Source: Corticicoccus populi | GTDB taxonomy: Bacteria; Bacillota; Bacilli; Staphylococcales; Salinicoccaceae | Length of the DNA stretch: 64,000 nucleotides | Assembly (NCBI RefSeq): GCF_042686195.1 | Contig: NZ_JBHUOQ010000001.1 | Span: 1,426,001 to 1,490,000 of the forward strand | Direction of reading: 5' to 3' | Shown here: one piece after another, positions 25,319 to 33,901 of the stretch | How the letters are laid out: every line of letters starts with the position of its first letter | How positions within the stretch are numbered: position 1 is the first letter of the stretch | Notes under the pieces: model-generated | Databases searched by the model: none | The model's input: only the letters and a program-made list of their open reading frames with translations | What the model was told of the DNA's origin: nothing | Made by a program: the position numbers and the translations under genes

Positions 25319-26187
25319 TCCAGGCTGTCATCATATTCCTGATTTAATTTTTCATAAGTTTCTTTCATCGGCAGGATATTCTGCAGCTGCGTTTCCTGAA
25401 GCACATTATTATAAAGAATCGTCTGTTTCCGTTCTTCATAATATTGTTTAAAACCGTAATACATATCAAGCGTAATACTTCTGACCCTGACTGACCCTTG
25501 AGATTCCAGGAACATTTCATTCAATGTATTGATATGTTCATCAATTAAAGGAAGCAGCACTTCATCGATATGGTCCCTTTTTTCTTCAAGAGAAGCATCA
25601 CTCTGAAGTATCTGCGACTGCTGCTCGAGCTCTGTTGTATTTTCATTCACCTGATCAATAATATGATCAATTTCTTCCTGCTCCTGATCACCTGCAGCAT
25701 TCTCTATAACTTCATTCCGTTCTTCCTGATTGGACATAAACGACTGACTCAACTCGACTAACTGCGCACTCGATACCAGTGAATTCTGATACGTTGTTAA
25801 ATATTCATGCAGTGCCTCTGTAAAATCAATTTTCACATCCACATTCTCTTTAAAGGTGCCAAACACTTGGTTTAATTCTTCATTATCCACCTTCACATCG
25901 GATAAACTGCTCTCAAGATCTTCTATCTCCGGTAAAATTTCATTCTCCAACTGCTCAATACGGGGATCTAAATCTTCTGCCTCTAAAGTATTATCCATAT
26001 CATTTATCGATTCCTGCAGTGCTTCAAGATCCAGACTGTCAATTTGTGTCTGAATTGTACTGTCAAGCTCGTGTATATCTTCCATTTCCTGTTCGTAACT
26101 TTCAATTTCACCTGCTAAATCATTATTGCAGCCAAACAGCATTATACATACTGCCGCAAGCAGGAAGGCGTTTATTTTACTTCTCAA
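25297..26187 (-). CDS. Coiled-coil lipoprotein (YkyA/EMYY-like)
   Basis: This 296-residue protein is a lipoprotein with a short signal and lipobox LFGC (Cys20). The mature chain is acidic and almost wholly helical, with long heptad stretches. A C-terminal motif LDMYYGFKQYYEERKQ resembles the staphylococcal EMYY-motif lipoproteins and the B. subtilis YkyA cell-wall-binding group. The function is unknown; attachment at the outer membrane face near the wall is inferred from the lipobox. It is divergent from murB. Confidence 0.75.
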   Translation of the reverse strand: MRSKINAFLLAAVCIMLFGCNNDLAGEIESYEQEMEDIHELDSTIQTQIDSLDLEALQESINDMDNTLEAEDLDPRIEQLENEILPEIEDLESSLSDVKVDNEELNQVFGTFKENVDVKIDFTEALHEYLTTYQNSLVSSAQLVELSQSFMSNQEERNEVIENAAGDQEQEEIDHIIDQVNENTTELEQQSQILQSDASLEEKRDHIDEVLLPLIDEHINTLNEMFLESQGSVRVRSITLDMYYGFKQYYEERKQTILYNNVLQETQLQNILPMKETYEKLNQEYDDSLENLKSGG

Positions 26188-26296
26188 ATCGCCACGTCCT
26201 TTTTAATAGGGAGATTAAATTTCTAGTAAGAATATATCACACATCAATTTTTCCAACAAACAGAGGGTTCCTGTTTCAATATATTGAAGAGTACTT

Positions 26297-26310
26297 TATA
26301 CTAGTATAAT
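26297..26310 (+). promoter_or_regulatory. Likely -10 region of murB
   Basis: TATAAT (26305-26310) is embedded in the 12-base palindrome TATACTAGTATA. TTGAAG stands 15 bases upstream as a weak -35. A similar CTAGTATAAT element precedes the SDR gene at 33265. Confidence 0.45.
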
Positions 26311-26337
26311 AGAATTAATTGTGAAAGGAAAATTGAA

Positions 26338-27252
26338 GTGAACATAAAACAAACAGTAACTGATTTAAACCATTTACTTAATCACTCAACTATTAAAACT
26401 AATGAACCTCTAAATAAATATACTTACACTGAAACAGGCGGACCTGCAGATCTTTACATCACAGTCCATGACATTGATGATGCTGCTGCCGTAATAAAAT
26501 ACTGTCATGAAAACCACGTTCCCGTCACTTATCTCGGGAACGGCTCCAACATTATTATCCGTGACGGCGGAATTAGAGGTGTTGTATTGAATGTACTTGA
26601 ACTCAATACAATGTCTGAGGAAAACAACATCATTTCAGCAGGCAGCGGCTGCCCTATTATTGATGTATCACGCTATGCGAAAGAACTGTCTTTAACAGGT
26701 CTCGAATTCGCATGCGGTATCCCGGGCTCTGTCGGCGGAGCGATTTATATGAATGCCGGGGCATACGGCGGAGAAGTCAAAGACTGCCTATTGGACGTTA
26801 CAGTAATTGATACTTCCGGAAACATATTCACATTGACCACCGACGAACTTGAACTTGACTACCGTAAGAGCGCCATTCAGGAAAATGATTATGTCGTCGT
26901 CGAAGCAAGATTTAAAATGGAACACGGCAGTATAGAAGAAATCACTGCCATGATGGATGATTTAACCAACCGCCGTGAGTCAAAGCAGCCGTTGGAATAT
27001 CCTTCATGCGGCAGTGTCTTCCAGCGCCCGCCCGGAAATTTTGCCGGAAAATTGATTCAGGATGCCGGGCTTCAGGGCTACCGGGTCGGCGGTGTTGAAG
27101 TTTCAAAAAAGCATGCCGGCTTTATGGTAAATGTTGACCGGGGTACAGCAAGTGATTATGAAACACTCATTTCACATGTACAGGATGTGATATTTGAGAA
27201 ATTTAATGTTCATCTGAACCGGGAAGTCCGTATTATCGGCGAATCCTTATAA
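26338..27252 (+). CDS. murB: UDP-N-acetylenolpyruvoylglucosamine reductase
   Basis: MurB reduces UDP-GlcNAc-enolpyruvate to UDP-MurNAc with NADPH and FAD, the second committed step of peptidoglycan precursor synthesis. The 304-residue protein is a type II (short) MurB with the FAD-binding motifs GNGSNIIIRD and GIPGSVGGAIYMNAGAYGGE. The active-site segment YPSCGSVFQRP carries the catalytic serine, and the C-terminal glutamate appears as NREVRIIGE. The start is GTG with AAAGG about 10 bases upstream. In staphylococci murB also lies near the sst genes. Confidence 0.96.
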   Translation: MNIKQTVTDLNHLLNHSTIKTNEPLNKYTYTETGGPADLYITVHDIDDAAAVIKYCHENHVPVTYLGNGSNIIIRDGGIRGVVLNVLELNTMSEENNIISAGSGCPIIDVSRYAKELSLTGLEFACGIPGSVGGAIYMNAGAYGGEVKDCLLDVTVIDTSGNIFTLTTDELELDYRKSAIQENDYVVVEARFKMEHGSIEEITAMMDDLTNRRESKQPLEYPSCGSVFQRPPGNFAGKLIQDAGLQGYRVGGVEVSKKHAGFMVNVDRGTASDYETLISHVQDVIFEKFNVHLNREVRIIGESL

Positions 27253-27280
27253 GATATCTTTTATACTCAAACAGTGTAAT

Positions 27281-27321
27281 AAAAAACGCAGAAATTCTTA
27301 TTCAGAATTTCTGCGTTTTTT
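27281..27321 (+). terminator. murB terminator
   Basis: The stem ACGCAGAAATTCT/AGAATTTCTGCGT with a 5-base loop is followed by a T tract. A-runs on the other side could let it work in both directions. Confidence 0.9.
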
Positions 27322-27378
27322 AAACTTCCGCTCTGTTTAATATGTACTAAAGCCTGTATTCGAGGACTGATATCCATC

Positions 27379-27406
27379 AAAAAACCCATCCGTGTACGGA
27401 TGGGTT
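27379..27406 (-). terminator. Terminator of siderophore transporter operon
   Basis: The perfect 11-base stem AACCCATCCGT/ACGGATGGGTT is followed on the minus strand by a T run, 24 bases after the binding-protein stop. Confidence 0.92.
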
Positions 27407-27429
27407 CATTTTTATATTATCAATCACAT

Positions 27430-28485
27430 TTACTCGGCCGCATTATCAACAGCTGTTTGAATTTCATCAAGCTGTGACATTGCAGTACCGTAACCGCCGG
27501 CATTTAAATACCATGTTGTCGGGTTCAGTTCTGTAATATTGCCATTACTCACTGCATCTACGTTCGCAGTGACATCATTCTCAAGAATACTTGTGGAAGT
27601 CGCATCTCCCTCACTGACAGCAGCACCGCGGTCCATCACAAGAATCATACCAGGGTTCGTTTCAGCGATGAATTCGAAGCTGATCTGATTTCCGTGGTTG
27701 CTTGTTTCTTCTTCGCCTTCACCTTCCTGCTCACCTGCTGATGTGAATCCAAGTTCTTCATATAAGAAACCGTAACGTCCGCCCGGACCGTGGAATGAAA
27801 TATCCCCGCCGTTTGTCTGGATAAACAGCATTGTTTCATCAAGTCCCTGAACGTTTGAAGATACTTCTTCAAGTTTATTATCCATTTCATCTACTAATTC
27901 CTGTGCCTTATCTTCTACATCAAACAACTCTCCAAGAAAAAGTGTATTTGCTTTAACATCTTCGAAATAGTTGTTACTGTCTGCTGACACATTGATAATT
28001 GCTGCGTTCGGTGCTGCACTTTCCAGTTCGCCGATGATTTCGGAATTTGACTGGCGTCCGTGAAGCATAATCACTTCAGGCTGAATTTCAGCAATCGCTT
28101 CATAATCGGGCTCAAACAGTCCGCCTAAATTTTGATACTGATCAGATTCAAACACTTCGAGTTCGTCTGACAGTGTGCTGTTATTCTCACCTTTAGGAAG
28201 TCCTGCGATACTTTCTTCAATACCGAGTGCCGGGAAAGTCGTTGCTACACCGAGATCAAAAATAACGACGTTCTCAGGGTTTTTAGGCAGCTCAATTGTT
28301 TCATCCACTTCTGTCTCATCGCCGTCTTCACCACGCGGCGGTCCGATAGTAAATTGATTATGATAGCTTACTGTTTCTTCATCACCCTCTGCTCCGCTGT
28401 CAGCCTCTTCTTCGTTGTTACCGCATGCAGCTGTTATCAGCATCAATGATGCTGCCATTAATAAGTATAATTTTTTAAAATTCAT
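27430..28485 (-). CDS. sstD: Iron-siderophore ABC transporter binding lipoprotein (SstD/YclQ-like)
   Basis: This 351-residue lipoprotein (lipobox TAAC, Cys21, then an acidic linker) has the class III periplasmic-binding fold of siderophore receptors. The motif NVVIFDLGVATTFPALGIEE and the C-terminal long-helix arrangement fit the FatB/YclQ/SstD group, which captures catecholate siderophores such as petrobactin or host catechols. It is the last gene of a four-gene importer (sstA-sstB-sstC-sstD order), as in S. aureus. A structured 101-base gap separates it from the ATPase gene, which may adjust its expression. The ligand is inferred from the family. Confidence 0.9.
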   Translation of the reverse strand: MNFKKLYLLMAASLMLITAACGNNEEEADSGAEGDEETVSYHNQFTIGPPRGEDGDETEVDETIELPKNPENVVIFDLGVATTFPALGIEESIAGLPKGENNSTLSDELEVFESDQYQNLGGLFEPDYEAIAEIQPEVIMLHGRQSNSEIIGELESAAPNAAIINVSADSNNYFEDVKANTLFLGELFDVEDKAQELVDEMDNKLEEVSSNVQGLDETMLFIQTNGGDISFHGPGGRYGFLYEELGFTSAGEQEGEGEEETSNHGNQISFEFIAETNPGMILVMDRGAAVSEGDATSTSILENDVTANVDAVSNGNITELNPTTWYLNAGGYGTAMSQLDEIQTAVDNAAE

Positions 28486-28514
28486 GCCACTACCTCTTTC
28501 TGATATGTTTGTTT

Positions 28515-28580
28515 CCGGTCCTGCCTGATTTACTGCATCATGAAAGTTTCTCCAGAATACACGTACATCACGCAGGCCGG
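28515..28580 (-). other. Structured spacer between sstC and sstD
   Basis: Inside the 101-base gap, CCGG, CTGC and TGAT on one side pair with ATCA, GCAG and CCGG on the other, with one- or two-base bulges. They enclose about 37 bases. This long stem could be an mRNA processing or stabilising element ahead of the binding-protein gene. No T run follows, so it is not a normal terminator. Confidence 0.4.
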
Positions 28581-28586
28581 ATAATT

Positions 28587-29396
28587 TTATATTTTTTCCT
28601 GTTCCTCAACAAAATCATCAACCGTTGCACCTTCATGATTGTCAAAATACACACAAATCTGATGCCCCATGATGCACTCAATATTAATATCCATCTCATA
28701 AATATCTTCAAGAATATCTTTTCTGATGACTTCATTTTTGGTACCGCTGACTGCAATTTCACCGTCTTTTAAAGCGACGATATTATCAGAGTAGCAGGAC
28801 GCAAAATTAATGTCGTGAATCACGATAATGATTGTTTTATTTCTTTCTCTGACGAGCCTTCTGAGAATCTGCATAATCTGAACAGAATGCTTCATATCCA
28901 GATTATTCAATGGCTCATCAAGAAAAATATACTCTGTGTCCTGGGCAATTGTCATCGCAATATATGCCCGTTGTCTCTGACCGCCTGACAATGCGTCTAT
29001 GTGACGATCTTCAAATTCCTCAAGCTCCATATAGGCAATTGCCTCATCCACAATTTTATGGTCTTTCTTTTTCAACCGTCCTTTTGTATATGGATAGCGG
29101 CCGAAGTTGACAAGTTCTCTTACTGTAATCTTCAAATCCAGATGATTGGATTGTTTTAATATAGAGATTTTCTTTGCCAGTGCGTTATCAGGCTGTGTAA
29201 AGATATTTTCACCTTCTAATAAAACATCTCCGTTATCTCTGTCCAAAAGACGGGTCACCATAGAAAGTACAGTACTTTTACCTGCACCGTTCGGCCCGAT
29301 TAAAGATGTGATTTTCCCTTTGGCAATTTCAAGAGATACATCATTCACCACTTTTTTACTGCCGTAGGACTTCGTAATTCCTTTTACACTAATCAT
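28587..29396 (-). CDS. sstC: Siderophore ABC transporter ATPase
   Basis: This 269-residue ABC ATPase of the FepC family powers siderophore import. It has the Walker A motif GPNGAGKST, the signature LSGGQRQRAYIAM, the Walker B motif EYIFLDEPLNNLD and the H-loop VIHDINFA. The start overlaps the sstB stop by 4 bases. A C-terminal extension of about 35 residues is typical for iron-chelate ATPases. Confidence 0.94.
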   Translation of the reverse strand: MISVKGITKSYGSKKVVNDVSLEIAKGKITSLIGPNGAGKSTVLSMVTRLLDRDNGDVLLEGENIFTQPDNALAKKISILKQSNHLDLKITVRELVNFGRYPYTKGRLKKKDHKIVDEAIAYMELEEFEDRHIDALSGGQRQRAYIAMTIAQDTEYIFLDEPLNNLDMKHSVQIMQILRRLVRERNKTIIIVIHDINFASCYSDNIVALKDGEIAVSGTKNEVIRKDILEDIYEMDINIECIMGHQICVYFDNHEGATVDDFVEEQEKI

Positions 29397-30352
29397 GCCC
29401 TGTTCCTCCTTAACATTAAGTAGATAAAGTAGATACCGCCGACTAAGTTGATAATGACACTTAATTCTATATTATTATTAAAAACAAACTGAACAACCAT
29501 CTGTCCGGTTATAAGTGTAATAATGCTCACAAATATTGTGCCGAGTATCAAATAAAAATGCTTATACGTCTGAAACAATTCATGTGCAATATTTGCAACA
29601 AGCAGTCCGAGAAACATAATCGGACCGACAAGCGCAGTAGATGCCGATACCAGCACCGCAATAATAATGAGTAGAATTGATACTTTCCGGTCATAATTTA
29701 CACCGAGATTTAAAGCGCCGTCACGGCCGAGCGCCATGACATCAAGTGATGAGTAGTCCATAAAAATAATAATCAGCATAATACCGATAATCACCGCTGT
29801 GATTACAAGAAGATTTTCATTGATTGAATTAAATGAACCGAATAAAGCACTCTGCAGTATTGAGAAATCCTCAGGGCTGATTAAGATCTGCATGAAGGTT
29901 GATAAGTTACCAAACAAAGTACCGAGGACAATACCAATCAGAAGAAGTATAAAAACATTATTATTTGTAAATTTGAATAAATATTTAAATACCACGACGG
30001 TGAACAGCACAAGAATTCCCATACTGAGGAAATAATTATACTGGCTGTTCAAGAGCAGCGGTGAGCTGACACCTGCTACAAACAAAATCGTTGTCTGTAT
30101 AAATACATAGACAGAATCGAGCCCCATAATTGAAGGCGTTAAAATTCTATTCTTTACGATCGTCTGGAATATAACCGTCGATACCGCAATCGCCACACCG
30201 ACAATAATAATTCCGGATACACGTTTTATCCTCGATGGAATCTGATAGAAATAAATATCCGGATTTAAATCGTAGAGGAGATAGAATGCAATTGCACCGG
30301 CACTTAAAACGGCAAGCAGAATCAGCATTTTATTTTTTGTCATCTTAAGCAT
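29393..30352 (-). CDS. sstB: Siderophore ABC transporter permease (second subunit)
   Basis: This 319-residue FecCD-family permease has about 9-10 membrane helices. Family motifs are seen, including TGGTIFQ-like IFQTIVKNRILTPSIMGLDS and the coupling-loop segment MALGRDGALNLGVNY. It overlaps sstA by 8 bases. With sstA it forms the heterodimeric channel that passes the ferric siderophore inward. Confidence 0.92.
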   Translation of the reverse strand: MLKMTKNKMLILLAVLSAGAIAFYLLYDLNPDIYFYQIPSRIKRVSGIIIVGVAIAVSTVIFQTIVKNRILTPSIMGLDSVYVFIQTTILFVAGVSSPLLLNSQYNYFLSMGILVLFTVVVFKYLFKFTNNNVFILLLIGIVLGTLFGNLSTFMQILISPEDFSILQSALFGSFNSINENLLVITAVIIGIMLIIIFMDYSSLDVMALGRDGALNLGVNYDRKVSILLIIIAVLVSASTALVGPIMFLGLLVANIAHELFQTYKHFYLILGTIFVSIITLITGQMVVQFVFNNNIELSVIINLVGGIYFIYLMLRRNRA

Positions 30353-31310
30353 GCTTTACCCTCCTGAAAATCATGATCAGAAAGATAATACTGCCGATTG
30401 TCGCAATCATCAGACCCACCGACAACTCATAGGGATAAATGATGACACGGCCGAGCACATCACATATCATCACAAATAATGCACCGAGAACGGCTGTCAG
30501 ATAAATTGTACTTCGCAGATGGTCACCTCTGAATATTGAAACAATATTCGGCACAATCAAACCGAGGAACGGCAGCATGCCGACTGTAACCACAACGAGC
30601 GCTGTGACGGATGCTGTAAGAAATAAACCGATATTCACTACTTTTCTGTAGTTTAATCCCAAATTCTTTGAGAAATCCTCTCCCATACCTGCAACAGTAA
30701 ACTGATGCGCATAAAAGAGTGCGATGATAAAAAGCGGTACACTTATGTATAAAATCTCATAACGTCCTGAAATAAGTGTTGAAAAGTTTCCGTGCATCCA
30801 TCCGCTGATTGCCTGCAGCGTATTTGTTCTTAAAGCGATAAATGTTGAAATACTTGCGACAACACCACCGAGCATCAATCCGATTAACGGGACAAATACG
30901 ATATCTTTAAACTTTATTCTGTTAATAATCTGCATAAAAAGAAATGTTCCGGCAATTGCAAGTGCTGTAGCAAAGGCAAGCCTTCCCATAAGAGTCACTG
31001 CCGGGAAGAGCACAATTCCAATTAAAACACCAAGCTGTGCCCATTCTGTTGTTCCTGCTGTTGTCGGGGAAACAAATTTATTACGCGTCAGCTGCTGCAT
31101 AATCAGACCACATACACTGAGTGATGCTCCTGCAATAATGATGGATATTGTCCTCGGCAGACGGCTTGACAGAAGAATATTTTGTTGATGTTCCGTTAAA
31201 TTAAATATATCTCTTAATTCCAGCTGTGTAACGCCGACAAACATGGAAATAACAGACATAATAATAAGGCCGGTTAAAAGTATGTCCAGCCTGAAAAGCT
31301 TCCTTGCCAT
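30345..31310 (-). CDS. sstA: Siderophore ABC transporter permease (first subunit)
   Basis: This 321-residue FecCD-family permease is the first gene of the operon. It carries the motifs SRLPRTISIIIAGASLSVCG and QLTRNKFVSPTTAGTTEWAQ near the N-terminus and GMGEDFSKNLGLNYRKV as the ATPase-contact loop. It lies directly downstream of a strong Fur box and a good SigA promoter, so the whole transporter should be made under iron limitation. Confidence 0.93.
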   Translation of the reverse strand: MARKLFRLDILLTGLIIMSVISMFVGVTQLELRDIFNLTEHQQNILLSSRLPRTISIIIAGASLSVCGLIMQQLTRNKFVSPTTAGTTEWAQLGVLIGIVLFPAVTLMGRLAFATALAIAGTFLFMQIINRIKFKDIVFVPLIGLMLGGVVASISTFIALRTNTLQAISGWMHGNFSTLISGRYEILYISVPLFIIALFYAHQFTVAGMGEDFSKNLGLNYRKVVNIGLFLTASVTALVVVTVGMLPFLGLIVPNIVSIFRGDHLRSTIYLTAVLGALFVMICDVLGRVIIYPYELSVGLMIATIGSIIFLIMIFRRVKHA

Positions 31311-31344
31311 TTTTCACAACCTAACTGATGTTCACCACATTGAC

Positions 31345-31363
31345 AATGATAATGATTATCATT
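31345..31363. promoter_or_regulatory. Fur box upstream of sstABCD
   Basis: AATGATAATGATTATCATT contains a perfect TGATAAT-N-ATTATCA (31347-31361), the 7-1-7 Fur operator. It covers the presumed transcription start just downstream of the -10. Confidence 0.93.
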
Positions 31364-31378
31364 CATCGTACATATTCC

Positions 31379-31406
31379 ATTATACCTTCTGCACAAGGTT
31401 TTTCAA
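31379..31406 (-). promoter_or_regulatory. Promoter of sstABCD
   Basis: Minus-strand TTGAAA (31406-31401) and TATAAT (31384-31379) are 16 bases apart, a near-consensus SigA promoter adjoining the Fur box. Confidence 0.75.
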
Positions 31407-31438
31407 CCTGATTCAAAGAAAAAACACATGAAAATCAT

Positions 31439-31467
31439 AGAAAAAGCGGTGCCCCAGGGCACCGCTT
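31439..31467 (-). terminator. Terminator after quinone-oxidoreductase-like gene
   Basis: The 11-base stem AAGCGGTGCCC/GGGCACCGCTT is followed on the minus strand by T residues, 18 bases after the stop. Confidence 0.9.
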
Positions 31468-31484
31468 CAATCTCATTGATAATA

Positions 31485-32474
31485 TTAAATTTTGACAATG
31501 ATACGCCCTCTGACTGTTCCTGTCAGTATTTTTTTCAATGCATCCGGCACGTCATCCATCACTATCTCTTCTGTAATTTCAGCAAATTTTTCAGGTTTCA
31601 AATCCGATGCAAGACGTTCCCACACCATCTTTCTTTCCTCCATAGGGCAGTACACGGAATCAATTCCAAGCAGATTTACACTGCGCAGTATAAACGGAAA
31701 CACAGTAGTCGGCACGCTTCCGCCGGCGGTCAATCCTGAAACTGCAACACTTCCCATATATTTAATCTGGCCGAGCAGTGCAGCAAGCGGCTCTCCGCCG
31801 ACAGGATCCACTGCCGCCGCCCACTTCTCTTTATCCAGTGCCTTAACTTTTCCGTTGTAAACTGCTTCTCTTGAAATGATTCTTTCTGCACCGAGCATTT
31901 TTAAATAATCATGTTCAGACTGTTTACCTGTCGACGCTGCCACTTTATATCCCAAACCGCTGAGCATTGTTACAGCAAGGCTTCCGACACCGCCTGTTGC
32001 ACCGGTGACTAACACTTCCCCGTCTTCTTTTCTTAAACCGTTTTTCTCTAAACGACTTATGGACAATGCTGCTGTAAAACCTGCGGTCCCGATAATCATG
32101 CTCTCTTTTAATGTTAACCCTTCAGGAAGAGGGACAATCCAGTCCGCCGGGATAGACGCATATTCACTGAATCCGCCGAAATGGGATACACCAATTTCAT
32201 AGCTTGTCGCAATGACCGCATCTCCTGCCTTAAACCTCTCATCACCAGACTCCACCACCGTACCTGCAAGGTCAATCCCTGGTATAAAAGGATATTGATT
32301 CACAATTTTCCCGTCCGCACTTGCTGCGAGCCCGTCTTTATAGTTTACACCTGTATATTCTACTTTAATCAGTACATCACTTTTCGGCAGCGTCTCCCTG
32401 TCAATCTCTTTGACGGATGACTGCACAGAATCTCCTGTCTGTTCCACAATGACTGCTTTAAAACGTTTGTTCAT
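31485..32474 (-). CDS. YhdH/YhfP-type NADPH:quinone oxidoreductase-like protein
   Basis: This 329-residue zinc-free member of the medium-chain dehydrogenase family is closest in pattern to YhdH/YhfP (acrylyl-CoA reductase or quinone oxidoreductase type). The N-terminal GroES-like part contains YTGVNYKDGLA and PGIDLAGTVVESGD. The NADPH-binding loop reads VTGATGGVGSLAVTML. The typical alcohol-dehydrogenase zinc ligands are not evident. The ATG at 32474 is chosen because AGAGGAG stands just upstream; a longer in-frame reading back to 32513 lacks a ribosome site. The physiological substrate is unknown. Confidence 0.88.
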   Translation of the reverse strand: MNKRFKAVIVEQTGDSVQSSVKEIDRETLPKSDVLIKVEYTGVNYKDGLAASADGKIVNQYPFIPGIDLAGTVVESGDERFKAGDAVIATSYEIGVSHFGGFSEYASIPADWIVPLPEGLTLKESMIIGTAGFTAALSISRLEKNGLRKEDGEVLVTGATGGVGSLAVTMLSGLGYKVAASTGKQSEHDYLKMLGAERIISREAVYNGKVKALDKEKWAAAVDPVGGEPLAALLGQIKYMGSVAVSGLTAGGSVPTTVFPFILRSVNLLGIDSVYCPMEERKMVWERLASDLKPEKFAEITEEIVMDDVPDALKKILTGTVRGRIIVKI

Positions 32475-32514
32475 TAATACCGCTCCTCTTCTGATTATTG
32501 ATTCTTTCATCAAT

Positions 32515-32570
32515 TTTAAAACACCCCTTCAAAAGACATCACTTATCTGTTGATGTTTCGAAGGGGTGTT
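32515..32570 (-). terminator. Terminator after SDR gene
   Basis: A long stem has outer arms AACACCCCTTC and GAAGGGGTGTT and an inner ACATCA/TGATGT pairing. It is followed by a T/A-rich tract on the minus strand, 14 bases after the SDR stop. Confidence 0.82.
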
Positions 32571-32584
32571 TATTCACCGGAGAA

Positions 32585-33265
32585 TTAACTGATAATGATT
32601 GTCTCTCCGGTCGGTTTTTTTTCTTCTCCCGTCAGTATATCGAGAATCACACTGATTGCTTTCGGGTTGGAACGTTCAAATTTTTCTTCATCCTGCTTCA
32701 CATTCGGCCGGTAGCTGAGCGCGTATACATCCACATCTTCTTTACTCATTTCAATTGCTGTGGAATGTGTCAACGCTTCAATTGCACCTGTTGCGGTATA
32801 ATATAAATTCCGTTCATATACATCTTCAAAAGACGGTTCAATTACGTTGATAATTTTTGCATCCGCTTCATCTTTAAGAAGCGGACGTAATGTCCGTGTT
32901 CCAAGATAAGTTCCCCACACATGCTCATACATGACTTCATTAAATTCTTCGAATGAAACTTCATAAATTGAGCGGTTCTCTGTGAAAATTGAATGGACTA
33001 ATATAATACCTGACAAGCTGTCATAATCGTTTTGAATTTCTTCCAATACATTCAGCCAGTCAATTTCTTTTGAGGGCTGAAGCAGAACCACATTATGATT
33101 ACCTTCCGTCGTTTCTTCAAGTTCTTTTAGAAGAGTATCAAGCTCTACATGGTCCAGACCTGAAAGAATTAAATTCGCACCTTCTTCAGCCAGTGTTTTT
33201 GCTAAATCTCGACCAAGCAATGACGTGGCATTCGCTACGGTATAGGTTTTTCCTTTTAACTTCAT
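32585..33265 (-). CDS. SDR-fold protein lacking catalytic residues
   Basis: This 226-residue protein has the overall layout of short-chain dehydrogenases: an N-terminal strand-helix unit (KTYTVANATSLLGRDLAKTL), the mid segment SGIILVHSIFTEN and a Tyr region NLYYTATGAIEAL near residue 155. The normal dinucleotide loop TGxxxGxG is replaced by ANATSLLG, the NAG motif is absent, and the lysine of YxxxK is Gly160 if Tyr156 is the catalytic tyrosine. It is therefore probably a non-catalytic or strongly altered relative. A family-specific role is unknown. It begins with ATG after GGGAGG. Confidence 0.78.
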   Translation of the reverse strand: MKLKGKTYTVANATSLLGRDLAKTLAEEGANLILSGLDHVELDTLLKELEETTEGNHNVVLLQPSKEIDWLNVLEEIQNDYDSLSGIILVHSIFTENRSIYEVSFEEFNEVMYEHVWGTYLGTRTLRPLLKDEADAKIINVIEPSFEDVYERNLYYTATGAIEALTHSTAIEMSKEDVDVYALSYRPNVKQDEEKFERSNPKAISVILDILTGEEKKPTGETIIIS

Positions 33266-33351
33266 GGTAACCTCCCGGAATTCTACTTAATAACTTGATT
33301 ATACTAGAGTATAGTACATGAAACACTCTAATAATGAATCATGTAGTTATT

Positions 33352-33771
33352 CTATTCTACAACAACATTCTCTTCCGGCATAGTATGAAGTTGAAATGCA
33401 TCTACATGGGAAATGACTCTGAATTCCCCTTCAGATTCAAATGTGTATTCTATTGTGTAAAGACCATCCGCGCTGTGCTCCGCCTCAATCATATCCAGAC
33501 TGTCTTCACCGGATAAAACCTCAAACATTACATGGTCGGCATCCTCCACATTTTCATCGTTTGATGTGACATGGGCAGTCAATTCCACAGTCTCTCCTTT
33601 AGAAACTGTTTCTAAAGGGACAGATAATTCAACATCCAATGATCTGACTTCATCTTCACTCGGTGCATCATGATTACTTTCACCATGTCCCTCATGAGTA
33701 TCTTCTGAATTACTGCATGCCGAAAGCAGTAATACGCTGAACAATGCTGTTAAAACAATTTTTTTATTCAC
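33352..33771 (-). CDS. YtkA-like lipoprotein
   Basis: From a GTG start with AAGGAG 9 bases upstream, the product is 139 residues: a lipoprotein signal with lipobox LLSAC, a His/Asp/Glu-rich linker (DTHEGHGESNHD) that could bind metal, and a YtkA-like immunoglobulin-fold domain (VSKGETVELTAHVT, LYTIEYTFESEGEFRVISH). The family is extracytoplasmic and often found near copper or redox genes; a function is not established. A longer reading back to 33870 would bury the signal peptide and has no ribosome site, so I reject it. Confidence 0.82.
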   Translation of the reverse strand: MNKKIVLTALFSVLLLSACSNSEDTHEGHGESNHDAPSEDEVRSLDVELSVPLETVSKGETVELTAHVTSNDENVEDADHVMFEVLSGEDSLDMIEAEHSADGLYTIEYTFESEGEFRVISHVDAFQLHTMPEENVVVE

Positions 33772-33901
33772 CTTTGTAATCTCCTTCACACAAGTCTCAC
33801 GAATATCATACCACGCTTTCTGATACAAATCGTGACCTGTAATGTGAAGATTATGAATGAAAATCGACAAATTCTTTTAATACAGAACAGCTGTATTTAT
33901 T

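Noticed and set aside
33772..33870. N-terminal extension of the YtkA-like lipoprotein
   Set aside because: It would place 33 residues before the lipoprotein signal; the GTG at 33771 has a proper ribosome site.
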